From Neptuniibacter sp. CAU 1671 (lineage in GTDB: Bacteria; Pseudomonadota; Gammaproteobacteria; Pseudomonadales; Balneatricaceae), in NCBI RefSeq assembly GCF_029222905.1, contig NZ_JARHUE010000006.1, forward strand, positions 62,001 to 126,000: a DNA stretch of 64,000 bases, read 5' to 3'. The position numbers were made by a program, and so were the translations under genes. This document shows, piece after piece, positions 55,474 through 63,686 of the stretch. The stretch's first letter is position 1. Each line of letters starts with the position of its first letter. Under the pieces are notes generated by a model. It made no database searches. It was not told the DNA's origin and saw nothing but the letters and a program-made list of their open reading frames with translations.

Positions 55474-56697
55474 TCAGGTGACCTGCAGTGAAATGCCGTG
55501 ATCCGACCAGCTGTTGTTGCCATAGCCGCGTTCATTATCCGTGCGGTTTTCAGGCTGGGTTGCGCCGTTGATATCGGTGGCGCGGCTGACAATCTGATAG
55601 GTGCCGGGTTTGAGGTCAGCTGTAAAGACAAACGGTCGCCAGGCATAGGGACCCATGTCGGCGCCGAGGAACCGACCTGGCTGCCAGTTCTTACCGCCAT
55701 CAAAAGATAGCTCTATCGATTTAAGCGGCACGGTGCCGCCAAATGCCACGCCGTAAATCATATTGACGCCAGCTTTGCTGCTGTTTATTGGTGTGGTGAT
55801 CCAGGATTTTACCGGCATCTCCCACATGGAGGGCTGATCGGGCGCGCCTTTCTGCCCGACTGCGCGGAGTCGATAACCAGAGGCCTGAATTTTGGCGCTG
55901 GTTTGTTGTTCTGTGAAGGCTATCTGTTTGACGTATTTGACATTATTTACCCCAAAATAGCCGGGAATCACGATACGCAGGGGGCCGCCATGTGCCAGCG
56001 GCAGGGATTCATCATTCATCTCCCAGGCGAGAATGGCATGGTCCAGCGCGCGCAGCGGGACTGAGCGTTCCACTACCACCGTCTTCGGATCAATGCCATC
56101 AGGCAGGGTTTCACCACCGGTGCTGGTGATATATTGCATGCCTTCGGTGTAACCTCCCAGTTTCTCAACAACATCACGCAGAGGGACACCGGTCCAGGCG
56201 ACACAGCCAGCAGCGCCGGTTCCCCATTGGGTTCCACCTGGTCCGTGTTTGAAGAATGCACGGCCATTACCGGAACACTGCAGCACTGCAACCACGGTTT
56301 CAACCCCGATCGTTTTCAGCTCTGCAACGGAGAGCGTGGTCGGATTTTTAACTCCCGCAATGCTGACCTGCCAGGCATCGGGATTGTCCATCACAGCTGC
56401 ATCGGGTTGCGGCAGGTTGTTTCGGACGTAAAGTCTGTCACTAGAAGTAATACCGCCGCTTCCGATGGCGTCCCGTTTGGTTTCAATGGTTTTCTTACTG
56501 TGCACAATGACGGCATCGGCTTCTTTCCATGCGGCATAGTCGGGAAGTGCCAATTTATCTTCAGCGCGAATCACCGGGGAGAAGGGGGCTAAACTCAGGG
56601 CCGCAAATGCCCCTGCGCTGCCCAGTAACACTTTACGCCGTTGCGGGTTGCCCAGACCGTCATCTGAGAGAGTGCTGTTTATGCTGGTGGTTTTCAT
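55474..56697 (-). CDS. Periplasmic Mo-cofactor sulfite dehydrogenase, SorA-like
   Basis: 407 residues from ATG 56697, which has AGGA seven bases upstream. A Tat signal (QRRKVLLGSAGAFAAL, twin Arg at 20-21) fits export of a folded molybdoenzyme. The Mo-ligand Cys141 is in VAVLQCSGNGRAFF. The oxidoreductase domain (about 105-290; ERSVPLRALDHAILAWEMND, GGPLRIVIPGYFGVNNVKYV) and the C-terminal dimerisation domain (IELSFDGGKNWQ) are of the SUOX fold. It oxidises sulfite to sulfate, passing electrons to the adjacent cytochrome c. Confidence 0.85.
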   Translation of the reverse strand: MKTTSINSTLSDDGLGNPQRRKVLLGSAGAFAALSLAPFSPVIRAEDKLALPDYAAWKEADAVIVHSKKTIETKRDAIGSGGITSSDRLYVRNNLPQPDAAVMDNPDAWQVSIAGVKNPTTLSVAELKTIGVETVVAVLQCSGNGRAFFKHGPGGTQWGTGAAGCVAWTGVPLRDVVEKLGGYTEGMQYITSTGGETLPDGIDPKTVVVERSVPLRALDHAILAWEMNDESLPLAHGGPLRIVIPGYFGVNNVKYVKQIAFTEQQTSAKIQASGYRLRAVGQKGAPDQPSMWEMPVKSWITTPINSSKAGVNMIYGVAFGGTVPLKSIELSFDGGKNWQPGRFLGADMGPYAWRPFVFTADLKPGTYQIVSRATDINGATQPENRTDNERGYGNNSWSDHGISLQVT

Positions 56698-56920
56698 TAT
56701 TTTTATCCTCACGCTTTACGCAGCTCTATACAGGTCTTATTAGCTGTATTGAATATAAGTTTAGAAGCTGCGGCACTTCAGGCAAGCGAAGGATAAAATG
56801 TGTGCATGATATTTTTTCCAGCAAATGACAGATGCACTGGAAATGATTTTAAGAAAGCGGGACGGAGCAATGTGCTATTGCCCCAAAACAAGCAGCGGGG
56901 TGCGTGTTGGACTGTGCTTG

Positions 56921-57772
56921 TTATACCGAGAACGGGTACTGAATAGGGTCGTGATGCTGATAACCTTCAACGACAAAATCATCCACGGTGACCCAGGTTT
57001 CCAGATCTTCCAGCGTTTTGATATCTGGGTTGATCTTGAGCACGGGTAGATCAAGCGGCTCACGTTTTAACTGCACGTCCCGCATCAGGTCAATCTGGTC
57101 TTCATAAATGTGGGCGTTGACGATCTTGTGGTAAGCCTTGCCGGCTTTGTGGCCGGTAATCTGCGCCATGATGGCCAGCAGAAAGTAGACCTGAATCATA
57201 TTAAAGGTGAGTCCAAGCGGAACATCGCAGCTGCGCTGAGTGCTGTTCAGGTAGAGGGTGTCACCAAGCAGAGAAAAATGATGGCTGTACATGCAGGGAC
57301 GCAGGCATCCCATATGGAACGCACCCGGGTGGTAGAAGGTATAGATTTCACCCCGGTCATCGATGCCGTTACTCAGGTCATCGACAATCTTGCGGAGCAG
57401 GTCGATGCTGCCGCCATCGGGTTTGGGAAAGTTACGCCCGACTTTGCCATAGATGAAGCCGCAGTCATCGGTACCTTTGCGGTAGGGGTTAGCCAGCCAG
57501 TCAGCATTGTCATTGGCATTGGCATCCCATGTTTTGGTACCGATTTTGCGGAAATCAGCCGCATTATCATACCCACGCAGGTAACCCAGCATTTCTGCGA
57601 TGGCTGATTTGTAGAAGGTTTTGCGGGTAGTGACCATGGGAAACTGGCCAGCGGCCACATCATAGGTCAGATCGGCGTTAATAACGGTCAGGCAGCGCTT
57701 ACCGGTGCGCTTGTTTTCAACCCAGACACCTTCATCAATTATTCGCTGGCATAGATCAAGGTACTGTCTCAT
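56921..57772 (-). CDS. thyA: Thymidylate synthase
   Basis: 283 residues, the longer ThyA type (E. coli 264). Catalytic Cys160 in [16 protein letters not shown], folate and dUMP sites in [31 protein letters not shown] and [15 protein letters not shown]. It converts dUMP to dTMP using methylene-THF. It is divergent from folA, which regenerates the dihydrofolate it makes. In E. coli thyA is co-directional with lgt; here it is on the opposite strand. Confidence 0.97.
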   Translation of the reverse strand: MRQYLDLCQRIIDEGVWVENKRTGKRCLTVINADLTYDVAAGQFPMVTTRKTFYKSAIAEMLGYLRGYDNAADFRKIGTKTWDANANDNADWLANPYRKGTDDCGFIYGKVGRNFPKPDGGSIDLLRKIVDDLSNGIDDRGEIYTFYHPGAFHMGCLRPCMYSHHFSLLGDTLYLNSTQRSCDVPLGLTFNMIQVYFLLAIMAQITGHKAGKAYHKIVNAHIYEDQIDLMRDVQLKREPLDLPVLKINPDIKTLEDLETWVTVDDFVVEGYQHHDPIQYPFSV

Positions 57773-57890
57773 TGGTTTGTTACTAACACCTGTGGTTAAA
57801 TTTGCGTTTACCTCGCCATGTTACCAAAGCTCTTTGATTTGACAAAGGTTGTAGCAGCGCGAAGCAGTGTCTGATCAGTTAGGAGTAGGT

Positions 57891-58394
57891 ATGAAGCTGG
57901 CGATCATCGTCGCTCAGGCAAAAAATCGGGTCATTGGTATCAATAATACGTTGCCCTGGCATCTGCCGGAAGACCTGCGCTATTTCAAGCAGGTTACCAT
58001 GGCCAAGCCGATCATTATGGGTCGCAAAACCTTTGAATCGATTGGCCGTCCGTTACCTGGACGTGAAAATATCGTGATCAGTCGTCAGGCTGACTATGCG
58101 CCTGCGGGTGTCAGAGTGGTGCCTTCCCTTGAAGAAGCCCGGGAGCTGGCCGAAAACCTATGTTTAATAAACGGTCTGGAAGAAGCCATGGTGATCGGTG
58201 GAGCGCAAATCTATGCACAGGCTTTGCCTTTGGCAGACCGGTTGTATATAACCGAAGTTGATGCGGTTATAGAGGGCGATGCCTGGTTTCCTGCATTCGA
58301 CCCTGCAGATTGGCAGGAAGTGGGCCGCAAAGATTTTGCGCCCTCTGGGGATAATCCCTTTGCCTATAGTTTCGTAGTGTATGAAAAGGAGTAG
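57891..58394 (+). CDS. folA: Dihydrofolate reductase
   Basis: 167 residues from ATG 57891 (AGGAG upstream). Motifs: AQAKNRVIGINNTLPWHLPEDLRYFK with catalytic Asp, IIMGRKTFESIGRPLPGRENIVISRQ and MVIGGAQIYAQAL. It reduces dihydrofolate with NADPH, closing the cycle with thyA across a 118-base divergent region. Its stop codon is followed at once by birA, forming an operon folA-birA-coaX. Confidence 0.96.
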   Translation: MKLAIIVAQAKNRVIGINNTLPWHLPEDLRYFKQVTMAKPIIMGRKTFESIGRPLPGRENIVISRQADYAPAGVRVVPSLEEARELAENLCLINGLEEAMVIGGAQIYAQALPLADRLYITEVDAVIEGDAWFPAFDPADWQEVGRKDFAPSGDNPFAYSFVVYEKE

Positions 58395-58403
58395 GTGGCA
58401 CGT

Positions 58404-59378
58404 ATGACAATCCGTGCACTGCTGTCTGTGTTGGCAGACGGCAAATTTCACTCCGGGCAGGAGCTGGGGCAACATCTGGGCATCAGTCGCAGTGCGATCT
58501 GGAAGCATATGCGGCGCCTTGAAGAGGAAGGCCTTGAGATATACAGCGTCAAAGGGCGGGGCTACCGTATTCCCGGCGGGCTGGACCTGCTTAATCTTGA
58601 TCTGCTCAATAAAAGCCTGTCTCCGGCGTTGCGGCAGAAACTCGGTGATATCGATCTGCAACTGAATGCCGCCTCGACCAATGCCTCGGCCATGCAGGAC
58701 TGCCTCAGGGGCAACTGTCATGGCAATCTCTATCTGGCTGAACAGCAAAGCGCCGGTCGTGGCCGTCGGGGTCGGACCTGGGTCAGTCCCTTTGGTCGTA
58801 ATCTTTATTTCTCTCTGGTATGGCGTTTTGAACAGGGCGTCGGTGCGCTTGAGGGCCTGAGTCTGGTTGTTGGGCTCGCGCTGGTGCAGGCGCTGGAAGA
58901 GATGGGTCTGGCGGGTGCGCAGTTGAAGTGGCCAAATGATCTGCTGGTCAATGGTCGTAAGCTGGCGGGCATTCTGCTGGAGATCAATGGCGAGACTTCA
59001 GGTGCCTGTCAGGTCGTCATTGGTGTCGGTATCAATGTAGCCATGCCTTATCAGCAGGGTGAACAGATTGATCAGCCCTGGACTGATCTGACAACCGAGA
59101 TGCGCACTGAATCACTGTCCAGAAATGGAGTGCTTGCTGCCTGCCTGAATCAGCTGGTGCCCTTGCTGATCCAGTTCAGTGAAGGTGGTTTTGTGGAGTT
59201 TGCCCAGCACTGGCAAGAATATAATGCACATCAGGGTAAGTCGATTACTCTGCAGGTGGGTGATAATGAGATCAGTGGTGTATGCCAGGGTGTCGATGCA
59301 TCCGGCGCATTGCTGCTTGATACCGGGCAGGGTGTGCAGACCTACCATGGCGGTGAGATCAGTATTCAGCGCGTATGA
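58404..59378 (+). CDS. birA: Biotin-protein ligase / biotin operon repressor
   Basis: 324 residues from ATG 58404 with AGGTGG five bases upstream; a GTG at 58395 is too close to AAGGAG. The N-terminal winged helix (about 1-60; SGQELGQHLGISRSAIWKHMRRLEEEG) indicates repressor activity; the ligase core has AEQQSAGRGRRGRTWVSPFGRNLYFSL and LKWPNDLLVNGRKLAGILLE. It overlaps coaX by four bases (ATGA). Confidence 0.95.
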   Translation: MTIRALLSVLADGKFHSGQELGQHLGISRSAIWKHMRRLEEEGLEIYSVKGRGYRIPGGLDLLNLDLLNKSLSPALRQKLGDIDLQLNAASTNASAMQDCLRGNCHGNLYLAEQQSAGRGRRGRTWVSPFGRNLYFSLVWRFEQGVGALEGLSLVVGLALVQALEEMGLAGAQLKWPNDLLVNGRKLAGILLEINGETSGACQVVIGVGINVAMPYQQGEQIDQPWTDLTTEMRTESLSRNGVLAACLNQLVPLLIQFSEGGFVEFAQHWQEYNAHQGKSITLQVGDNEISGVCQGVDASGALLLDTGQGVQTYHGGEISIQRV

Positions 59379-60094
59379 TTCTTGAAATTGACGCCGGTAA
59401 CAGCTTCGTCAAATGGCGCATTACTCAGGCGGGTGGTGCCGTTGTTGCTGCCGGTCGAAGTGTTTTCAGTGATCTTGAATCCCAACTGCCAGCCGCATGG
59501 CCGACTAAGTTAAGTGAGGTGCGTGTCGCATCCGTAGCTGGTGAGGTTAATAACCAGCAGCTACTAAACTGGCTACAGCCGCTTTCAGAACATCCTGTCT
59601 ACTTTGCGCGTACAGCCGCCTGTTGCGCGGGGGTCGCTAACAGCTATGAGGATCCATCCCGGATGGGTGTGGACCGCTGGCTGGCGATGCTGGCTGCCTA
59701 TAATGAGGCGCATTGCGCTTGCTGCGTTGTTGATTGTGGCAGCGCCATCACTGTCGATTACCTCACTGCCCAGGGGCAGCATATCGGCGGATATATCCTG
59801 CCGGGCTTGCGCCTGATGACAGAAAGCCTGCTCAAGGATACCGCCCGGGTGCGATTTGCCACTGAACAGATGCAGGGACATAACACCTCTCCGGGTACTG
59901 ATACAGCCAGTGCTGTGGGGCATGGTGTGAACTATCTGTTCACTGCTCTGCAGGAAAAAATTATCAACGAACTGGCGCCGGATATGCGGTTGTTTATCAC
60001 CGGTGGTGATGGGGCGCTGTTTCATACTCTGGCGGGGTGTGGTGAATGGCGTGAACATCTTGTGCTGGATGGCTTGCGCTGGAGTCAGTCATGA
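59375..60094 (+). CDS. coaX: Type III pantothenate kinase
   Basis: 239 residues. ASKHA motifs: ILEIDAGNSFVKWR at the start, GVDRWLAMLAAYNE (about residue 98), VVDCGSAITVDYL and GGYILPGLRLMTESL, plus FITGGDG. It phosphorylates pantothenate in CoA synthesis and replaces CoaA. It overlaps birA before it and the next gene after it, each by four bases. Confidence 0.94.
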   Translation: MILEIDAGNSFVKWRITQAGGAVVAAGRSVFSDLESQLPAAWPTKLSEVRVASVAGEVNNQQLLNWLQPLSEHPVYFARTAACCAGVANSYEDPSRMGVDRWLAMLAAYNEAHCACCVVDCGSAITVDYLTAQGQHIGGYILPGLRLMTESLLKDTARVRFATEQMQGHNTSPGTDTASAVGHGVNYLFTALQEKIINELAPDMRLFITGGDGALFHTLAGCGEWREHLVLDGLRWSQS

Positions 60095-60783
60095 TATTGC
60101 TGCGCTGGGGGTTGTTGTTCCTGGTGCTGGCCAATACGTTGTTGTTTTTCTGGTTCTCAATGCAAACGGGCCAGGGTGACCGAACACAGAATGAAGATGC
60201 TGAGCTGCAACGCCTGCGGCTATTGAATGAGTTCAACGCGGGAGAGCTGCGCCTGAAACAGGAAGCTCTTCTGCCATCCGCTGCGGGTGGTGAAGTGGCT
60301 GATACGTGTTATGAAGTCAGTGGTTATTCTGATGAACCTGCAGCGACCGGGTTACAGCAATGGTTGCATGCACGGCAGATAACGGCGTATATCGAATCGG
60401 AACGGGTAGTGTTGCCTGAACAATACAGGCTTACCCTGCCTGTCGTTATCTCTACCTCTGAACGCCTGAGATTGCTCGATCAGTTGCGCAGACACGGCCT
60501 GGAAGGGCAGCTGGCTGATATGTCAGAAATGCGCCAGACGCTGGCGGTGTATCAAAATCAACGGCGGGCCAACCAGGCGCAATCACTGCTTTCGTTGCTC
60601 GAAGTGTCGTCGGAAGTGAACCCTGTCAGTCCTTTTGAAACCCGCTCCAGAGTGCTGTTTGATGCCGCTATTGATGAAATTTTATTCAATAAAATCAAAG
60701 AAATAGTTGCAAACAGCCCATCTGAGTTAAAAATTACAAAAAAAACGTGCACAGGGGTTGAAAGCCTCAAACGTACTGAGTAA
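60091..60783 (+). CDS. Membrane-anchored SPOR-like protein
   Basis: 230 residues. N-terminal helix (LLRWGLLFLVLANTLLFFWF), then a coiled part and a domain starting at CYEVSGYSDEPAATGLQQWLHARQITAYIE that resembles a degenerate SPOR fold by strand-helix pattern. In pseudomonads the gene between coaX and the tRNA cluster is annotated likewise. Bona fide SPOR binding to denuded peptidoglycan is not shown by any motif. Its last 26 bases hold the -35 and part of the spacer of the tRNA promoter. Confidence 0.65.
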   Translation: MILLRWGLLFLVLANTLLFFWFSMQTGQGDRTQNEDAELQRLRLLNEFNAGELRLKQEALLPSAAGGEVADTCYEVSGYSDEPAATGLQQWLHARQITAYIESERVVLPEQYRLTLPVVISTSERLRLLDQLRRHGLEGQLADMSEMRQTLAVYQNQRRANQAQSLLSLLEVSSEVNPVSPFETRSRVLFDAAIDEILFNKIKEIVANSPSELKITKKTCTGVESLKRTE

Positions 60784-60786
60784 TAT
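60758..60786 (+). promoter_or_regulatory. Promoter of the tRNA-tuf operon
   Basis: TTGAAA (60758-60763), 17 bases, TAATAT (60781-60786), then a GC-rich discriminator (ACGCGCC), the pattern of stable RNA promoters under stringent control. The stop codon of the SPOR-like gene is within the -10 element. Confidence 0.65.
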
Positions 60787-60808
60787 ACGCGCCACTTCGT
60801 TGTTGTGA

Positions 60809-60884
<76 letters not shown>

Positions 60885-60909
60885 TTTCAACAGCGAGGCA
60901 TCGATAGAT

Positions 60910-60993
60910 GGTGAGGTTCCCGAGTGGCCAAAGGGATCAGACTGTAAATCTGACGCGCGAGCTTCGGTGGTTCGAATCCACCCCTCACCACCA
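60910..60993 (+). tRNA. tRNA-Tyr (GTA)
   Basis: 84 bases with a long variable arm, as expected for bacterial tRNA-Tyr. Acceptor GGTGAGG/CCTCACC, discriminator A, encoded CCA; anticodon in CTGTAAA gives GTA. Confidence 0.96.
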
Positions 60994-61005
60994 TTCGACA
61001 GCAAG

Positions 61006-61080
61006 GCGGGTATGGTATAGTGGCTATTACCTCAGCCTTCCAAGCTGAAGAGGCGGGTTCGATTCCCGCTACCCGCTCCA
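61006..61080 (+). tRNA. tRNA-Gly (TCC)
   Basis: 75 bases with encoded CCA. Acceptor GCGGGTA pairs with TACCCGC; anticodon loop CTTCCAA gives TCC. Confidence 0.96.
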
Positions 61081-61089
61081 GCACGTTAT

Positions 61090-61164
61090 GCTCAAGTAGC
61101 TCAGGGGTAGAGCACACCCTTGGTAAGGGTGAGGTCGGCGGTTCAATTCCGCTCTTGAGCTCCA
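61090..61164 (+). tRNA. tRNA-Thr (GGT)
   Basis: 75 bases with encoded CCA. Acceptor GCTCAAG pairs with CTTGAGC; anticodon loop TTGGTAA gives GGT. Confidence 0.96.
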
Positions 61165-61170
61165 TATTTT

Positions 61171-61210
61171 AAGGGTAGATATAGAAATATATCTGCCCTT
61201 TGTTATATTT
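61171..61210 (+). terminator. Hairpin between tRNA-Thr and tuf
   Basis: AAGGGTAGATATA (61171-61183) pairs with TATATCTGCCCTT (61188-61200), one T-G pair, around a GAAA loop, followed by the T-rich TGTTATATTT. It may attenuate read-through into tuf or serve as a processing site. Confidence 0.5.
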
Positions 61211-61243
61211 GGCGCTTCGTAACTCAAACGTAGAGAATTGATC

Positions 61244-62467
61244 ATGGCTAAAGCACAATTTGAACGTTCCAAACCGCACGTAAACGTAGGCACCATCGGC
61301 CACGTTGACCACGGTAAAACTACTCTGACAGCTGCACTGACTCGCGTTTGTGCTGAGACTTGGGGTGGCAGTGCCGTTGCATTTGATGGTATCGACAACG
61401 CTCCAGAAGAGCGTGAGCGTGGTATCACCATCGCAACTTCTCACGTTGAGTACGATTCACCAGCACGTCACTATGCGCACGTTGACTGCCCAGGACACGC
61501 TGACTATGTGAAAAACATGATCACCGGTGCTGCACAGATGGACGGTGCGATTCTGGTATGTGGCGCGACTGACGGCCCAATGCCTCAGACCCGTGAGCAC
61601 ATCCTGCTGTCTCGTCAGGTAGGTGTACCTTACATCGTTGTATTCCTGAACAAGGCAGACCTGCTGGCTGACGACTGCGGCGGCGCAGACTCTGAAGAAT
61701 ACCAGGAGATGCTGGAACTGGTTGAAATGGAACTGCGTGAGCTGCTGGACACTTACGACTTCCCAGGTGATGACACTCCAATCATCCCAGGTTCTGCGCT
61801 GATGGCGCTGAACGGCGAAGACGAAAACGGTCTGGGTACTTCTGCAGTTAAGAAACTGGTTGAAACGCTGGACTCTTACATCCCAGAACCAGAGCGTGCA
61901 ATCGACGGTGCATTCATCATGCCTATCGAAGACGTATTCTCTATCCAGGGTCGTGGTACTGTAGTAACTGGCCGTGTTGAGCGCGGTATCGTTAAAGTAG
62001 GCGACGAGATCGAAATCGTTGGTATCCGTCCAACTACTAAAACTACCTGTACTGGTGTTGAGATGTTCCGTAAGCTGCTGGACGAAGGTCGTGCAGGTGA
62101 GAACATTGGTGCGCTGCTGCGTGGTACCAAGCGTGATGACGTTGAGCGTGGTCAGGTACTGTGTAAGCCTGGTTCAATCAAGCCTCACACCCGTTTCGAA
62201 GGCGAAGTATACGTACTGAGCAAAGAAGAAGGTGGTCGTCACACTCCATTCTTCAAAGGCTACCGTCCACAGTTCTACTTCCGTACCACTGACATCACTG
62301 GTGCATGTGAACTGCCGGAAGGCGTTGAAATGGTAATGCCTGGCGATAACATCCAGATGGACGTTACGCTGATCAACCCAGTAGCAATGGAAGAAGGTCT
62401 GCGCTTCGCGATTCGTGAAGGTGGCCGTACCGTTGGCGCGGGTGTTGTATCCAAAATTGTTGAATAA
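61244..62467 (+). CDS. tuf: Elongation factor Tu
   Basis: 407 residues, longer than E. coli EF-Tu (394). GTPase motifs G1 GHVDHGKT (20-27), G3 [13 protein letters not shown]4 NKAD (136-139) are intact; domains II and III are near-canonical ([14 protein letters not shown]). A stretch of about ten extra residues after NKAD (around 144-155, [14 protein letters not shown]) accounts for most of the extra length. It delivers aminoacyl-tRNA to the ribosome. Codon use is strongly biased. It corresponds to tufB; a second copy in the str operon is expected outside the window. Confidence 0.98.
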   Translation: MAKAQFERSKPHVNVGTIGHVDHGKTTLTAALTRVCAETWGGSAVAFDGIDNAPEERERGITIATSHVEYDSPARHYAHVDCPGHADYVKNMITGAAQMDGAILVCGATDGPMPQTREHILLSRQVGVPYIVVFLNKADLLADDCGGADSEEYQEMLELVEMELRELLDTYDFPGDDTPIIPGSALMALNGEDENGLGTSAVKKLVETLDSYIPEPERAIDGAFIMPIEDVFSIQGRGTVVTGRVERGIVKVGDEIEIVGIRPTTKTTCTGVEMFRKLLDEGRAGENIGALLRGTKRDDVERGQVLCKPGSIKPHTRFEGEVYVLSKEEGGRHTPFFKGYRPQFYFRTTDITGACELPEGVEMVMPGDNIQMDVTLINPVAMEEGLRFAIREGGRTVGAGVVSKIVE

Positions 62468-62485
62468 AATTCGATAATTAGGTGT

Positions 62486-62514
62486 TGCTATCCCCTAGGG
62501 ACGTCCATATAATG
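62486..62514 (+). promoter_or_regulatory. Promoter of tRNA-Trp-secE-nusG
   Basis: TTGCTA (62486-62491), exactly 17 bases, TATAAT (62509-62514), then a G/C-containing start region. The -10 sits inside an inverted repeat TAGGGACG / CGTCCCTA. Confidence 0.8.
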
Positions 62515-62533
62515 TGCGTCCCTATTAGGCAGT

Positions 62534-62609
<76 letters not shown>

Positions 62610-62669
62610 ATTCATTCGGAATTGGCATCCAAAAAAGCCCAAGCTTATTGTTATCCAGAGGCCCAAGGC

Positions 62670-63038
62670 GTGAACGCGAAAGTGACTTCCGAAGGATCAA
62701 AATTTGATGCCCTGAAATGGGTAGTTGTTATCGCGCTCTTGGCAGCAGGTGTGGTGGGTAACTCGATGTACGCAGAGCATTCGCTGCTGTACCGGGTTGT
62801 TGCTTTGCTGGTGCTGGCGCTGGTGGCAGGGTTTGTGGCGTTGCAGACTGAAAAAGGCCGTGCTTTTTTCAAGCTGTTTAAAGAAGCTAAGTCAGAGATC
62901 CGTAAGGTTGTCTGGCCAACACGTCAGGAAACAGCTCAGACAACTGCGATGGTGGTTGTGGTGGTGCTTATTGTTGGCCTGATGTTGTGGGGTTTGGATT
63001 CCCTGCTCGGTTGGGTGGTTTCCGGGGTAATCGGTTAA
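62670..63038 (+). CDS. secE: Preprotein translocase subunit SecE
   Basis: 122 residues from GTG 62670 with CAGAGG upstream; the frame extended to 62580 would start inside tRNA-Trp. Three helices (about 18-35, 42-60 and 97-118), as in the long enterobacterial-type SecE, and the conserved cytoplasmic [22 protein letters not shown] before the last one. A core part of the SecYEG channel. nusG follows after 13 bases. Confidence 0.95.
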   Translation: MNAKVTSEGSKFDALKWVVVIALLAAGVVGNSMYAEHSLLYRVVALLVLALVAGFVALQTEKGRAFFKLFKEAKSEIRKVVWPTRQETAQTTAMVVVVVLIVGLMLWGLDSLLGWVVSGVIG

Positions 63039-63051
63039 AGGTATAGGTAGC

Positions 63052-63585
63052 ATGGCTAAGCGTTGGTATGTAGTACATGCGTACTCCGGGTACGAAAAGC
63101 GCGTAATGAATACGCTGAAAGAGCGTATCAATCTGCATCAGATGCAGGATCTCTTTGGTGATGTGCTGGTGCCCACCGAAGAGGTGGTAGAGATTCGTGA
63201 CGGCAAAAAACGCAAGTCCGAACGCAAGTTCTACCCGGGTTACGTGCTGGTAAACATGGATATGAATGATGAAACCTGGCACTTGGTGAAAGATACGCCG
63301 CACGTGCTGGGCTTCATTGGTGGTACCGCAGGCAAGCCTGCGCCAATCACTGAAGCTGAAGCAAACGAGATTCTTAACCGTGTAGAAAGCGGAGTTGATA
63401 AGCCGCGGCCTAAGACTGTATTTGAGCCGGGTGAGATGGTGCGTGTCACTGACGGTCCGTTTGCTGACTTCAACGGTGTGGTTGAAGAGATTAATTACGA
63501 GAAGAACAAGCTGCAGGTTGCGGTATTGATCTTCGGTCGCTCAACTCCGGTTGAGCTGGATTTCAGTCAGGTCGAAAAGGCCTGA
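63052..63585 (+). CDS. nusG: Transcription antitermination factor NusG
   Basis: 177 residues. NGN domain (about 3-118; [43 protein letters not shown]) and a C-terminal KOW domain ([25 protein letters not shown]). It binds RNA polymerase and links to Rho or ribosomal protein S10; rho is in the same window. Terminator-like hairpin follows before rplK. Confidence 0.97.
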   Translation: MAKRWYVVHAYSGYEKRVMNTLKERINLHQMQDLFGDVLVPTEEVVEIRDGKKRKSERKFYPGYVLVNMDMNDETWHLVKDTPHVLGFIGGTAGKPAPITEAEANEILNRVESGVDKPRPKTVFEPGEMVRVTDGPFADFNGVVEEINYEKNKLQVAVLIFGRSTPVELDFSQVEKA

Positions 63586-63603
63586 TAAAACGAATTCCGG
63601 AAT

Positions 63604-63629
63604 AACCTCAGCGGCTGCTGGGGTTTTTC
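63604..63629 (+). terminator. Terminator-like hairpin between nusG and rplK
   Basis: AACCTCAGC pairs with GCTGGGGTT (one T-G pair) over a GGCT loop, followed by TTTCT, 19 bases after the nusG stop. It would partly separate secE-nusG from the ribosomal protein genes. Confidence 0.6.
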
Positions 63630-63686
63630 TGTCTTGTAAAAACGGGGAGCCTTCGGGCGTTATACCCACTAGGAGTACATTGAAAA

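Noticed and set aside
56867..56885. sigma-54-like sequence (GGGCAATAGCACATTGC on the minus strand) upstream of sorA
   Set aside because: The GG and GC are 12 bases apart instead of 10, which RpoN does not accept.
60744..60776. KKTCTGVES at the end of the SPOR-like protein resembles KTTCTGVEM in EF-Tu, hinting at a tuf gene remnant
   Set aside because: The match is six or seven residues only, the flanks differ at once, and the DNA there is better explained by the tRNA promoter.
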